From: Penelope pileata
Taxonomy: Eukaryota; Chordata; Aves; Galliformes; Cracidae
DNA: 64,000 bases
NCBI GenBank assembly: GCA_013396635.1
Contig: WBMW01005879.1
Span: forward strand, 186,001 to 250,000
Reading direction: 5' to 3'
Shown here: piece by piece, positions 53,401-61,200 of the stretch
Numbering within the stretch: position 1 is the first letter of the stretch
Layout: each line of letters starts with the position of its first letter
The notes under the pieces: model-generated
What the model saw: only the letters and a program-made list of their open reading frames with translations
Told to the model about the DNA's origin: nothing
Database searches by the model: none
Program-made: the position numbers and the translations under genes

Positions 53401-54564
53401 CTCCTTCCCTGAGCAAGGGAGCTGTTTTTCTTGGTTTACTCTTGTGAAAAATACAGTTCCAGTTGGTCCATACTTCCCCTCTTTTAAACCACCTAGGAGC
53501 TCCTTGGCACCTGAACCATTCTGATCACCACCTCCTTTTCCCCTAAAGACACTGGTGCTGGATGCAGGTAAGAAACAGGTACCAGTATGATGTTCGCTTC
53601 CCTGTAGGCGGAAGACCTAAGGCAAGAAAGGGTGAGGTGGTCTTCAGACAGCTCTAATGTTTGCCTCTGACAAAATCCATATTCACAAGCAATGCTGCAA
53701 CTGCTGGACTGGGTCTACTCAGCTGGCCCATACCAAGTATTACTTGTACTTGCAGGCACCAATATAGGCAAATCATCTAATGTGTTTTTATTTATTTGTT
53801 TTGCTTGGAAAAAAGCTGCAGGGGGAGAACGAGTCATAGACTACTTAGTGAGAGAAGCTGCAAAGGCAGCCAAAGAAGGCCCTTCAGGCAGAATTTTTAA
53901 AGGTTTTTGTTGAGCCTCCTCCAACTGGTACCACTGGCTTGTTCAGCCAACTCTGACTTGTTTCCTCCTCAGCTACCTTTTTATCTCAGATTCACATCTG
54001 CATTTGCATTCTTTGCTCTTCCCTTCCTTCTCAATAAGCCTTTAACCTACCCCTTCATCACTGCTGACTCGTAATTCCTCCAGAAACAAAACACACAAAA
54101 AAATTTGTGAAATCCCCAGGCTCAGATCCTACGCCGAGTATCTTGGACTACTATCTGCACTGTTTATTCAGTTCTTAGTAGAAAGAATACTTCTTTTTGT
54201 CAGTCTTTAGGTACTGGAAGCAAAATCATGCAAGAACAATGAAGGAAAAATAAAAGAGTAATGCCGGAGTATAATCAATAAAACGCTGAAGAATTCTTTT
54301 ATATATGGAAGACACTACATCTCATGAGCGACTGAGAAACTATTTTACACAAACATTTGAAAGAAATGTGGTATTTCCAACATATTGCCAACTGCATTGA
54401 GACAGACTGCTTGCTGTTCTTAAGAAAAAAAATCTTGCTTGCTTTACCTGAGCTGGTTGAAGCAGGAGACTTGCTGCGTCGGGACGGACCGGGGCTCTTG
54501 GTGGTGCTCCTACGTGAACTTGAAGCTATTTTGGTATAGGAAGTAGATTTCACCACCCGACATT
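5350..54564 (-). CDS. DCLK1: DCLK1, doublecortin-like kinase 1 (partial, multi-exon span)
   Basis: This is the span of all DCLK1 coding exons visible here, read on the minus strand. DCLK1 is a microtubule-associated Ser/Thr kinase of the CaMK group: N-terminal tandem doublecortin domains, a Ser/Pro-rich linker, then a kinase domain. Only the linker and most of the kinase domain lie in the window. Starting at the MLELIE start, the joined exons total 1023 nt (341 codons) with every phase consistent. In that numbering the Gly-rich loop is near residues 89-95, the ATP-anchoring Lys is K112, the alpha-C Glu is E129, HRD is 202-204, DFG is 226-228 and APE is 248-250, all intact. [27 protein letters not shown] and [11 protein letters not shown] match DCLK1 rather than DCLK2, which I recall carries EHLIENEVSILRQVKHPN and FRSENNLQED. 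The doublecortin exons and the final C-terminal exons are outside the window. Confidence 0.96.
5431..7375 (-). other. DCLK1 intron with a short CR1 3' fragment
   Basis: An intron between the SGDDQ and ELITMM exons. Apart from the CR1 remnant near 6150-6251, it is unremarkable AT-rich sequence. Confidence 0.8.
6150..6251 (+). mobile_element. CR1 3'-end remnant
   Basis: GGTTGGGCCAGATGACCTCC followed by AGAGGTTCTTTCCAACCTCT is the signature CR1 3' region in sense orientation. The tail repeats have decayed. Confidence 0.75.
7376..7472 (-). CDS. DCLK1: DCLK1 exon: kinase C-lobe ([13 protein letters not shown]...)
   Basis: A 97-bp exon with acceptor TTTACAG and donor GTAGGT, phase 2 in and phase 0 out. 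It encodes [18 protein letters not shown] and [14 protein letters not shown], identical to mammalian DCLK1 as I recall it. It covers the alpha-G region. Confidence 0.96.
8108..8185 (-). CDS. DCLK1: DCLK1 exon: kinase alpha-F region (DIWAAGVI)
   Basis: A 78-bp exon with acceptor TTGTAG and donor GTATGG, phase 2 on both sides. It encodes [18 protein letters not shown] then [14 protein letters not shown] is the conserved DxWxxG motif of the alpha-F helix. The previous exon ends in GG and this one begins with A, completing the Gly codon. Confidence 0.96.
8688..8758 (+). mobile_element. CR1 3'-end remnant
   Basis: CTCCAAAGGTCCCTTCCAAT and a nearby ATGATTCTG resemble a decayed CR1 3' end. It is short and diverged. 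Confidence 0.55.
8875..9008 (-). CDS. DCLK1: DCLK1 exon: kinase activation segment (DFG to APE)
   Basis: A 134-bp exon with acceptor TTTAG and donor GTAAAT, phase 0 in and phase 2 out. It encodes [36 protein letters not shown] and APEIIAETG. The DFG motif, the activation loop with [10 protein letters not shown] and the APE motif are intact. No single open frame around it stands out in six-frame view; it was found by translating between the flanking exons. Confidence 0.96.
9009..12910 (-). other. DCLK1 intron, 3.9 kb
   Basis: An intron between the HRD and DFG exons. No recognised repeat family, RNA gene or additional exon; AT-rich unique-looking sequence. Confidence 0.7.
12911..13057 (-). CDS. 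DCLK1: DCLK1 exon: kinase C-lobe with HRD catalytic loop
   Basis: A 147-bp exon, 49 codons, phase 0 on both sides, with acceptor TTTCCAG and donor GTAAGTG. It encodes [36 protein letters not shown] and [21 protein letters not shown] supplies the catalytic aspartate and the metal-binding asparagine, with the RD arrangement of activation-loop-controlled kinases. The Val that appears to follow in the unspliced reading is actually the donor GTA; the true Val comes from the next exon. Confidence 0.97.
13306..13607 (-). mobile_element. CR1 LINE 3' fragment
   Basis: Plus-strand sequence begins with repeated CACAGAAT units, then GGTTGGAAGGGACCTCAAG, the antisense view of a CR1 3' end with ATTCTGTG tail repeats. 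On the minus strand it still encodes part of the CR1 ORF2 C-terminus ([35 protein letters not shown]). It is 5'-truncated, as most CR1 copies are, and relatively well preserved, so probably fairly young. Confidence 0.93.
17208..17281. repeat. TA-rich microsatellite
   Basis: Interrupted (TA)n over about 74 bp, with the longest pure run at 17261-17280. Confidence 0.9.
19204..19323 (-). CDS. DCLK1: DCLK1 exon: kinase alpha-C helix to hinge
   Basis: A 120-bp exon, exactly 40 codons, phase 0 on both sides, with acceptor TGGCAG and donor GTGAGTG. It encodes [32 protein letters not shown] and [11 protein letters not shown] carries the alpha-C glutamate that pairs with the beta-3 lysine, and LVMELVK is the hinge region. 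This segment separates DCLK1 from DCLK2 most clearly. Confidence 0.97.
19324..20087 (-). other. DCLK1 intron, 0.76 kb
   Basis: A short intron between the EYALK and EHMIQ exons. Nothing notable apart from an A run near 20044-20055. Confidence 0.8.
20088..20145 (-). CDS. DCLK1: DCLK1 exon: kinase beta-3 strand with catalytic lysine
   Basis: A 58-bp exon with acceptor CTCAG before ATCAACT and a strong GTAAGTA donor, phase 2 in and phase 0 out. It encodes (R)[19 protein letters not shown]. The ALK lysine (K112 in the short isoform) is the ATP-anchoring VAIK-type lysine. This exon is too short for most ORF scans but the splice phases on both sides require it. Confidence 0.95.
21095..21373 (+). 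mobile_element. CR1 LINE 3' fragment
   Basis: Sense-strand CR1: a GACAGAACAAGGAGCAACGG block, [14 protein letters not shown] ORF2 remnant, then CTGGATGGTCTTTAAGGTCC and an ATTCTGT-like end. The frame shifts after HWTGCPE, so it is non-coding. A different subfamily from the 13.3 kb copy is likely. Confidence 0.88.
21637..21660. repeat. Short TA microsatellite
   Basis: ATTATATATATATGTATATATATT, interrupted once by G. Confidence 0.8.
22857..22880. repeat. Perfect 10-bp inverted repeat with 4-nt loop
   Basis: TGGAGCGGCT, loop CACC, then AGCCGCTCCA. The stem is GC-rich in AT-rich surroundings. Confidence 0.85.
24321..24336. repeat. Poly-T run
   Basis: Sixteen T residues inside an intron. Confidence 0.9.
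25234..25342 (-). CDS. DCLK1: DCLK1 exon: start of kinase domain with Gly-rich loop
   Basis: A 109-bp exon with acceptor TTTCAG before AAGTGTT and donor GTGAGA, phase 1 in and phase 2 out. It encodes [19 protein letters not shown] followed by [17 protein letters not shown] and part of Arg. [13 protein letters not shown] begins the kinase N-lobe, and GDGNFAIV is the ATP-binding Gly-rich loop. The stretch just before the kinase ([14 protein letters not shown]) differs from the mammalian DCLK1 sequence I recall (SEEGFQIPATITE) more than the kinase core does. Confidence 0.96.
25343..26708 (-). other. DCLK1 intron, 1.4 kb
   Basis: An intron between the DENDGPAE and Gly-loop exons. It includes a two-copy 30-bp tandem repeat (26341-26400). 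Nothing else is recognised. Confidence 0.75.
26341..26400. repeat. Two-copy 30-bp tandem repeat
   Basis: Two adjacent 30-bp units, each starting AAGGCCTAGTGGGA and sharing CCACTGC; a third partial AAGGCC follows. The units diverge at their ends. Confidence 0.8.
26709..26793 (-). CDS. DCLK1: DCLK1 exon: [10 protein letters not shown]...DENDGPAE linker before the kinase domain
   Basis: An 85-bp exon with acceptor TTCCAG before AGCTCCC and donor GTAACA, phase 0 in and phase 1 out. It encodes [20 protein letters not shown] then DENDGPAE and one base. This is the last linker piece, Ser-rich then acidic, just ahead of the kinase fold. It matches mammalian DCLK1 except for small changes (SQHSG for SQHGG, GPAE for GPGE). 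It competes with the exon at 38277-38333 for the SLRKQR donor; including it commits the transcript to the kinase form. Confidence 0.95.
27297..27313. repeat. Poly-T run
   Basis: Seventeen T residues inside an intron. Confidence 0.9.
32866..32902. repeat. AT-rich interrupted TA repeat
   Basis: Alternating TA runs broken by G, C and A over about 37 bp. Confidence 0.75.
33643..33663. other. Assembly gap (21 N) in a poly-T tract
   Basis: Unresolved bases flanked by T runs, typical of homopolymer sequencing failure. The apparent 146-codon plus-strand frame across it is not real evidence. Confidence 0.95.
35450..35490. repeat. TG/CA microsatellite
   Basis: (TG)n followed closely by (CA)n, giving an inverted arrangement able to fold. 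It lies in the presumed 3' UTR of the kinase-less transcript. Confidence 0.8.
38277..38333 (-). CDS. DCLK1: DCLK1 alternative terminal exon ([18 protein letters not shown], stop) of kinase-less isoforms
   Basis: After acceptor CTTACAG, the minus strand reads GAC CTG TAT CGC CCA and continues in frame for 18 codons to TAA (38277-38279). The peptide is [18 protein letters not shown]. Spliced in phase 0 after SLRKQR, it ends the protein before the kinase domain. It is homologous to the C-terminus of doublecortin (DLYLPLSLDDSDSLGDSM) and matches the tail I recall for the DCL and CARP/Ania-4 forms of DCLK1. With the MLELIE start it yields a 56-residue peptide; with the long N-terminus it yields a doublecortin-like protein. 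No donor is needed; the 3' UTR continues to the left. Confidence 0.93.
   Translation of the reverse strand, partial: DLYRPLSSDDLDSVGDSV
44158..44252 (-). CDS. DCLK1: DCLK1 exon: VNGTPG...SLRKQR linker, shared by long and short isoforms
   Basis: A 95-bp exon with acceptor CCTTTTAG before TGAATGG and donor GTAAGG, phase 1 in and phase 0 out. It encodes [18 protein letters not shown], then [14 protein letters not shown], where the first Val uses a G from either upstream exon. The segment is disordered, dense in SP/TP motifs and ends in a basic patch. It is the hub of alternative splicing: its acceptor accepts either the long-isoform linker exon (54448-54564) or the MLELIE exon (45155-45173). 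Its phase-0 donor can join either the kinase-bound exon (26709-26793) or the alternative terminal exon (38277-38333). Confidence 0.96.
45155..45173 (-). CDS. DCLK1: DCLK1 alternative first coding exon (MLELIE) of the short isoforms
   Basis: On the minus strand, ATG TTA GAA CTC ATA GAA G is followed directly by donor GTAAGTCAAA. That gives MLELIE plus one base (phase 1). Joined to the exon at 44158-44252 it reads [14 protein letters not shown], the N-terminus I recall for mammalian short DCLK1 products (CPG16 / DCLK1-S and CARP/Ania-4). It lacks both doublecortin domains, so products starting here should not bind microtubules through them. The coding part is only 19 nt; the rest of the exon is 5' UTR extending to the right, with its start unproven. 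Upstream ATGs occur in the presumed UTR, for example 45402-45404 and 45471-45475. Confidence 0.92.
45174..45470 (-). other. DCLK1: Presumed 5' UTR of the short DCLK1 transcript
   Basis: This is sequence between the MLELIE start codon and the position about 28 bp downstream of the TATAAAA box at 45498-45504. No intron is obvious. It contains GACGTCA (45352-45358, minus strand), a CRE half-site core, and several upstream ATGs. The right boundary is inferred only from TATA spacing; the true start site could lie closer. Confidence 0.45.
45352..45358 (-). promoter_or_regulatory. CRE-like element (GACGTCA)
   Basis: GACGTCA on the minus strand (TGACGTC on the plus strand) is seven of the eight bases of the TGACGTCA CREB element. 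It lies about 180 bp upstream of the MLELIE ATG and downstream of the TATA box. CpG-containing 7-mers are rare in this AT-rich intron, which makes the match notable, but no binding is shown. Confidence 0.4.
45498..45504 (-). promoter_or_regulatory. TATA box (TATAAAA) of the putative internal DCLK1 promoter
   Basis: TATAAAA on the minus strand, embedded in GCATATAAAATTG, 325-330 bp upstream of the MLELIE ATG. A start site about 25-30 bp downstream would give a roughly 300-nt 5' UTR. The position fits an internal promoter for the short isoform, but AT-rich introns give TATA matches by chance. Confidence 0.5.
45554..45560 (-). promoter_or_regulatory. AP-1 consensus site (TGAGTCA)
   Basis: A perfect 7-bp TRE/AP-1 match, 50 bp upstream of the TATAAAA box. 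AP-1 (Fos/Jun) sites often drive activity-induced neuronal genes, and short DCLK1 products in rat are known to be induced by seizure-type stimulation. Function here is inferred from position only. Confidence 0.45.
50214..50233. repeat. Perfect 20-bp palindrome with two E2-box ends
   Basis: CACCTGAAATATTTCAGGTG is its own reverse complement. Each end is a CACCTG E-box, the motif bound by ZEB/Snail-type repressors, spaced by an AT core. Confidence 0.85.
52231..52254. repeat. Poly-A tract
   Basis: A run of A residues interrupted by a single G. Confidence 0.9.
54448..54564 (-). CDS. DCLK1: DCLK1 exon: Ser/Pro-rich linker of the long isoforms
   Basis: A 117-bp exon with acceptor TTTTAG before AATGTCGG and donor GTAAAG, phase 1 in and phase 1 out. 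It encodes [17 protein letters not shown] followed by [19 protein letters not shown] and TSS. The opening Glu uses one G from the upstream exon, which is not in this window. The segment links the second doublecortin domain to the kinase region. It is very rich in Ser, Thr, Pro and basic residues, including SP motifs (KSPGP, KSPAS) typical of proline-directed phosphorylation sites and microtubule-binding linkers. It ends with a single G, the same overhang as the MLELIE exon, so the two are alternative partners for the exon at 44158-44252. Confidence 0.95.
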
Positions 54565-56644
54565 CTAAAAGACAAAGAAACTGCATAAGTTAGCAATTAA
54601 GAAAGCCAGCAAGATTCTGAAACAGAAAGAGCATGAAAAGCACAAACATTTAGCCCACGCTTGTTTTCATTCATCTTGAGGAGTTTTATGGGAAAATATA
54701 AAATCTGTATAAATGGCTCCATTAAAATCCAAGTACAGTATGTAGCACTTTTCAGACAAAGAACTGCTGCAGCAATCCAGACTTTCAGATACCATGGTTA
54801 CCGCAGGTACTTAGGACAGCTTAATTTAACAGCGCTGAGACAACACATAAAATTTTGCTTTTGAAGATCTCAGCACAAGTAATGCAGTGGTTTCTTGTAA
54901 ATGATCCAGTTGCAATGTAAGCATTTTTGCCAGCCTAGTAGTCTCCTCTAGCAGAACCGGAAGGCTGCTTTTATATATCAAAATGTTAAGACTGTACAAG
55001 ATGACGCAGGTGTCTGTCACTCATGAAAGGTTTGAAGAAAGTGAAGCAGGTTTGTTGCTCCTGCTTAATCCTCTGGTGAGCAACAGCCCACATTGCAGAG
55101 CACACGCAATTCATCAAAGGTTGAGGGAAATGGCACTACTTGCTCATAAGAGACATCAGTAAAATCAATGAAGAGGCGAAATTACCCTCCCACTTGAGAA
55201 CACTGCAAGATGTTCAGGTTAGGGTTTATATACACCCACACAACTCTGTAGGCATTCTTGCCTTCAAAATGGTTCTTGGCCTGAGGACGAAAGAACTTGG
55301 TGTGCAGTCATAATGGATACTAGATTATCACTAGACATATTATACAGTCAGGACACATGAAAAAATTCCACTTCTTAGCCAGTATACAATTATAAGTCTG
55401 CAGCATTGCTTATACTGTATTCACCTCAAAATGTCAGTATGCTTCAATGGTTTAAAAATAAATAAATAGAAATTCATTTCTGTATCAGACCTGTTCCCCA
55501 TTTTCTTCCCATGGTTAGTTTCTCAAAATAGGTTAAGAGAAATAAACAAGACTTTTTTTCTCCCTATTCAGAAAATACTGTGTACAAGCCTGCACATTAT
55601 TTAGTCTTCACAGATGATCAGTGAAGCCTATAACATAGTTTAGACAGATTAGAGAACAAAGAAATAAAATTGAGCATAACTAATTAACTTAAATATATCC
55701 ACCAGAGAATGATGTCATGAAGTGTATTTCTCTTGGCTGCCCTAACTGCTTGTCTGTCATCAAGCCGTTGAAGGAGATGGAAGCAAGAACTGAAGCATTA
55801 CTGAAGGAATGTCCAGCACAGCTGAGAGCAGAGGACCACAGAATAGCCCTGGTCTTCCTAAAGAAGCTTTTCTTCCCAAACTCTTCCACCTTCCTAATGC
55901 TTAATAGCAGCTAATTTCTTTCTGTTAACAGTTTACGTGATTCATTCATGGCTAACCTCATTTTACACCAAGCAATGAGTGGAAATGGAGAAAAACATCT
56001 TCTCTGTTGTAAGAGTTAATTATCAACTGAAAACAGGAAGAAACAGATGAAAGCTATCTGTTAGACTCAACTAGGCAACTACACAAAGAATCTTACACCA
56101 ATGTATTTGCATAAACTGCTGCTCCAGAAATTCTCTATAAATTTCGAATGCAAACAGGTTCTCAACCTTGTTAACAAAGATTTAAAATGTCAAACATTTA
56201 ACAGCCAACGTGTTTGATCTTATAAAATTAAGATGTTATCCCAGTGCAAGTCCTGATTCACAGGAATCAGTCAGGAAGGTAAATGAATATTCTAGTGGTC
56301 AATAAAAAGACTAAAATAAAATGATCCAATCAAGCAAAAACCATCAGACTACACTCACTTGCTTAGTATAAAACCTTAATAGTCCATAAGGAAAACAGCC
56401 AGTTACTTAATGTAACATACTTTAACATATATAAAAGACTTTCCTCTAATTTCATCATATAAAGAACATGGTGTCTGCATCCTGTGCTTGCTGTACATTG
56501 CATGTGATCTCTCATCTTATTACAATTACCAATACTTATTTAACTTCTGAATACCTTATAACCACCCAGAGTCAGAATGAGGTTAGAGACAATTCTGCAT
56601 TCAAATGTACATTTACCCTCACATATATATAAAATCATATGTAA

Positions 56645-56692
56645 AATCATAGAATCATAGAATCCAGCTCTAAGGATGCTATGATTCTACGT
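56645..56692. repeat. CR1-tail-like repeat with inverted ends
   Basis: AATCATAGAATCATAGAAT followed by CTATGATTCTA gives ATTCTATG-type octamers in both orientations. This suggests two opposed CR1 tails or a hairpin-like remnant. Confidence 0.55.
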
Positions 56693-57244
56693 TATTGGAA
56701 AGGAACAGGCAGAAGGTGGAATGAAAGGCAAGAACAGGTGTCTAAATGCACATCCAAGTTATGTCGCTATCCTATAGACAAAGTCCCATCTCAGATAAAA
56801 TTCAATATAGCACTTATTTGGACCCATCCCATTCAGAAATGTAAAGAAAGTAATTAATGAAGTAATTGCCCTTCACCTGGCATTTGTCACACATGGGCAA
56901 TGAAGATGTCTGTGGAAATGCAGAGGCATTTTGTCACCATTTTCCTTCTCTCTTGGCAGAAACTGCTCCTGTTCACGCACTATGGAAGAGTGTTGCTATT
57001 TGTAGGAAACACGGAAGCCAGAAGACAACAGTAGATTTGACTGGACCTCACTACTGACAGTCCTGTTTGAAACGGTGATGTTAGGAGTGGTCTGCAGATA
57101 GTCCTAATGAGCTACATAAAGAGTATAACCTGCTATTTAAGTACCCTGCAGTAGTGGCATATTATCCTATGAGAAAGCCACCTTCTGCTGCTAGCCAAAA
57201 AACAAATCTTTCCTCACTGGAGGAGAAATACTTAGGGATGATCA

Positions 57245-57743
57245 TGTGTTGGTGAGGCAGTACCTGGAGTGTTGGGTCCGGTTCTGGGCTCCCCAGTGCA
57301 AGACAGACCTGGACATACTGGAGACAGTCCAATGGAGGGCCTCAAAGATAATGAAGGGACTGGAGCACCTTTCTTGTGAGGAAAGGATAGGACTCAGCCT
57401 GTAGCAGAGGAGGCTCAGGGTGATCTCATCCATGTCCATAAATCCCTGAAGGGATGGTGCAAAGAGGCCACAGCCAGGCTCTGCTCGGTGGCGCTCAGTG
57501 TATGGACAAGAGGCAATGGGCACAAACTGGAACACAGGAGGAGAACTTTTATGTTTTGAGGATGCCTGAGCACTGGAACAAGTTGCCCAGAGACACTGTG
57601 AAATCTCCATCTTTGGAGACATTCAAAAGCCATCTAGATACAGCCCTGGAAAACCTTATCTAGGTAAACTCTGCTTGAGCAGGGAGGGTTGGACAAGATG
57701 ATCTCCAGAGGTCCCTTCCAATCTCAATGATTCTGTGATTCTC
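57245..57743 (+). mobile_element. CR1 LINE 3' fragment, sense orientation
   Basis: About 500 bp of CR1. It runs from GTACCTGGAGTGTTGGGTCC through the CTGGAGCACCT and HWNKLPRDTVKSPSLETFK-coding segments to GATGATCTCCAGAGGTCCC and a GATTCTGTGATTCT tail. It is 5'-truncated with stops and frameshifts in ORF2. Confidence 0.92.
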
Positions 57744-58265
57744 AGGGCTTCACTCAGCAGTTTCTGGAACGTTTCCAAAGACGGAGACTGCACAGCCTCC
57801 CTGGGCAATCCATTTCAGTGCCAGATTGCCATTACAGTGAAAACATTTTCATTTCTAGTCAGAACCTCTCTTGTCTCAATTTCTACCTGTCACCTCTCAT
57901 CCACCTACCACGCATCACTGTGAGGAGCCTGCCTCTGTCTGCTTGATGGGATGTGATTGACACTTACGCCCTTAGGCACTGGGAGCTCCTGATAGGTTCC
58001 CCCAAAATCATCTTGTCTCTATGCTGAACAAGCACAGCTCCATCACTCTCTCCTAGCAAGGAAAGTGCCCCAGCTAGCCATCATTACGATGGTCCTTTGC
58101 CAACTTTTTCTAATTTAGTGATGTCTACCTTGAATTAGGGGGTCTGAAACTGCGGACAGTATTCCAGACACAGCCTTCCATGTGCTGAGTACCGGGGACT
58201 GACTACCCCCCTCTCAGTACTGGATCTGCTCCTGTGCATACAGCCCTGGTTCTGTCAGCATTCTT
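57744..58265 (-). mobile_element. CR1 LINE fragment, antisense orientation
   Basis: It starts where the sense CR1 tail stops and reads as the reverse strand of CR1 (TCTGGAACGTTTCCAAAGAC, CAGCCTCCCTGGGCAATCC, then AAGTGCCCCAGCTAGCCA). It lacks the 3' tail repeats and is diverged, suggesting an older copy abutting or interrupted by the sense element. Confidence 0.8.
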
Positions 58266-61200
58266 TGCTGGCAGGGTGATCTTTATTCTCTGGTCTGTCA
58301 GAGAAATTTCCTCTCTTCCTATTTTTCTACTTGTACAATCCCTTTTAAGCTCAGTTACAAACTTCTTTGGCACAATTCTCTTTTTCCTCACAAAAATAAT
58401 TTCAAGTTTATAAAGCCTTAAAAGATTGTACTTCAAATGATTATAAGTTCTCTCTGCTCAGATACCATCGTAAACCCCAAGTAAGTTTTGTAGTAAAGTG
58501 TCACTTTTCCTGTGAGGTTACAAGTTTCTTAAAATGACATAGGCTATGGCATATACTGAAGTATGGGCAAACCCTCAGTGCTGCACACACAAGGGTCAGG
58601 CAACTCATGCCTTTAAACACTAAAAAGACATGCAGTCACAGGCAGAATGTTACTCTGCTGCTTGTTGCAAAAAGATACGAGCTCCCATGAGCAGTTTATG
58701 TATGCAATTATGTTGTCACATTAAGTTTGGAAAATTAAGTTTTACTGCAGGCAAAGATCTCACTCAGTAAGCACACAACTACGGTTTGCCTCCTCTTAGA
58801 CATTACCATAATCTGCCTGTTGCTATAGGAAAACTATGTGTACATAAAAAGGAAGGGAAAACAAAACAAAAGCGTGTGGTTTTTAAAACCATATTTTCCA
58901 CTCAGTATTTACACTGGCAAGGAAATAAACGCTTATCCTCTGCTTGTCATCAGTACTCTGATAACTATGCAACAGGTGCTTGGTAAACCATGAAAAGGAA
59001 TAGCATTTTTATCCCTTAATTCCTTTTGATGCCAAAACTACCAGAAATAGATCTAAACTCTGGACAGATGAGAGTTATGCTGTCTTTCTCATGCATGCGG
59101 GCATGCTTTGCCAAGAAGAAACAAGGCATTTTTCTGTAGTATATTCAGCGAAGGAAGAAATGTTTCATAAGCCCCAGTCCTTCCTCTCACCATCGATGAA
59201 GATTAAAGCAACAAAATGATGATACCCATGATAACACAAAGCAAAAGAAGGTCAACTTCAAGGTCTGATCACAGACTCTATTGGTTTCCGACTCAGAATA
59301 CCAGATAAATAGGAATGGTTTTCCAGCCAAAACATCTTGCAGTAAGATGTTCTATTGTATAACTACAGACAGAACTACAAAGTAGGAGACATAAACAGAC
59401 TATCAGCAGCGAGACTAACAACGTAATGCTGCAGTCCCTTTATAGCAGGGGATACTACTATGGTAGTCTAGGGCATTTAACGGGCATTAACAACGGTAAG
59501 GTTGAGAAAAAAAGAGGAAATATCCCAGGACTACTACTTGACATGACTGAGAGACTTCAGGGCCAAGATAAGGAACAGAAAGTGCTTGAGATTGCACAGT
59601 GATGCCAACGAGCATCTTGCAAGAAGCCCAGCGTATTTACTTGTGAGCTCCTGATTCTTCCTATTGTCAAATGAATAAAATGTCAGCATGAGGTAATCAA
59701 GGGATGCTAATGCGCAGAATTGTAATGCCTTCGATCTCCAGCTCTGTGATGTTCCATTTCCAAAATGCTTAATTAGCTTATACGTTCATTAGATTTCACA
59801 ATGGCAAGAAAGCAGCAGAGAATAATTAATCTGCAATAAATGTGTCAGAAAATGAACAAATTTAACATGTTTCTAGAGAACGTTGTCGAAAGTCATCTAA
59901 ATTACCATGAGATCAAAAAAGCTTACTTGTCAGCTACTCAGAAGTAGACTGCATGAACTTCTTGAGTTTTTTTCTGGGCTAAAATGACACTCTCCGCTGC
60001 ATTTTGTCTTTTTTGAGGTCTGTGTGTAGGGGACAGATATTTATTTTTTGGTATTCTTGCCAATCTGTTTCTCTAGGATGAGAACATTTAACTTGGTTTC
60101 AGCAACAGCTGTATCATACAGATAAGCAAGGAGGGAGGATCAAGGATGTCCGTGCTTGTTGGTAAGCCACTTTACTGTAAGCCTTAGGCTGGTACCTTTT
60201 ACCACTGCTTAACAACATTAGCCTCACTAGCAATGTCCTCAGGCCAATCAGCAGATCATTACTCCAAATTTTTGTTTTTAATGTTGAGTGATTTGTTCCA
60301 TGTAGCTTACTCGTAATGCAGCTAATAAGATTTTACTTTTTAGTTGCATTCAAGCCTTCAATTAAAACCAGTAATCTTCTGTTTGCAGAACTAAATTTCA
60401 CTCTCTCCAGCAAAAGGGAAATGGTATCATCCTCTCTGGTGGCATTGATATATAATGCAATTCACCCAACCCTACTGATGAATCAGTGGCAGCCATGACT
60501 TGCAATTACAGCATGTTCATAAGGGTAACTATCAACCAGTTTCCAGAAAGGAAAGGGATATAAAGAGTTTCATAGGGGTTTAAGTAATTTCTAATCATCT
60601 GTTTTCATGATTGTGCCGATTTTAATTTTGTTCTGCATGTCTTCCCATTCAATATGTTTCTGATGCAGATGGACAGTCATGTATGAGCAGAATACAAAAT
60701 CCTTCATTTTTATCCCACACGTTATCTGCCACTGTACATACCTGGTTTTTTAAGACATCCTATCTTTTGATTTGATTTCTTACCAGTCCCCTGCCCATGA
60801 TAAGAATTAGGAATCCTGTCTATTTCATCTGTGATAAATTTTTGTACTAGTAAATACCTAGACTATTTTTTTTTTCCTGAGAAACATGCTTTTATTGAGA
60901 TATATAATATTAAAAAAAGCTAAATTTTCTTCAATGTGAAAAAGCATTCTCCAATTCTGAAACTGGGATAAGCATTCACTGACAAGGCAAAAGCTTCATA
61001 CAACAAATTGCAAACTGTTAGGAACCCAAAAAGCTTCACCCAATTTAATATTGCATTCAGAGGTACGTACTTCTCCAAAAATGCTTTGTAAGCTAGAAAT
61101 AGTGAAGGTATTTGTGAATCTGATTGGAATATTGTGTAATATCACTAATCTCTCATTCTGTTCTATTTCCACATTTTCAAAGTCCCTATTTGTTTCTCAG

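Larger units (their letters stand above)
44253..54447 (-). other. DCLK1 intron, 10.2 kb, holding the internal promoter
   Basis: An intron of the long isoform between the ECRVV and VNGTPG exons. It contains the MLELIE first exon and the putative promoter (45155-45560), plus a 20-bp palindrome at 50214-50233. No CR1 copy is recognised. Confidence 0.7.

Noticed and set aside
5350..54564. Assignment to DCLK2 or DCLK3 instead of DCLK1
   Set aside because: [31 protein letters not shown] and the [14 protein letters not shown] exons are DCLK1 features; DCLK2 differs at many of these positions.
57242..57622. 126-codon minus-strand open frame
   Set aside because: It lies antisense across a CR1 fragment.
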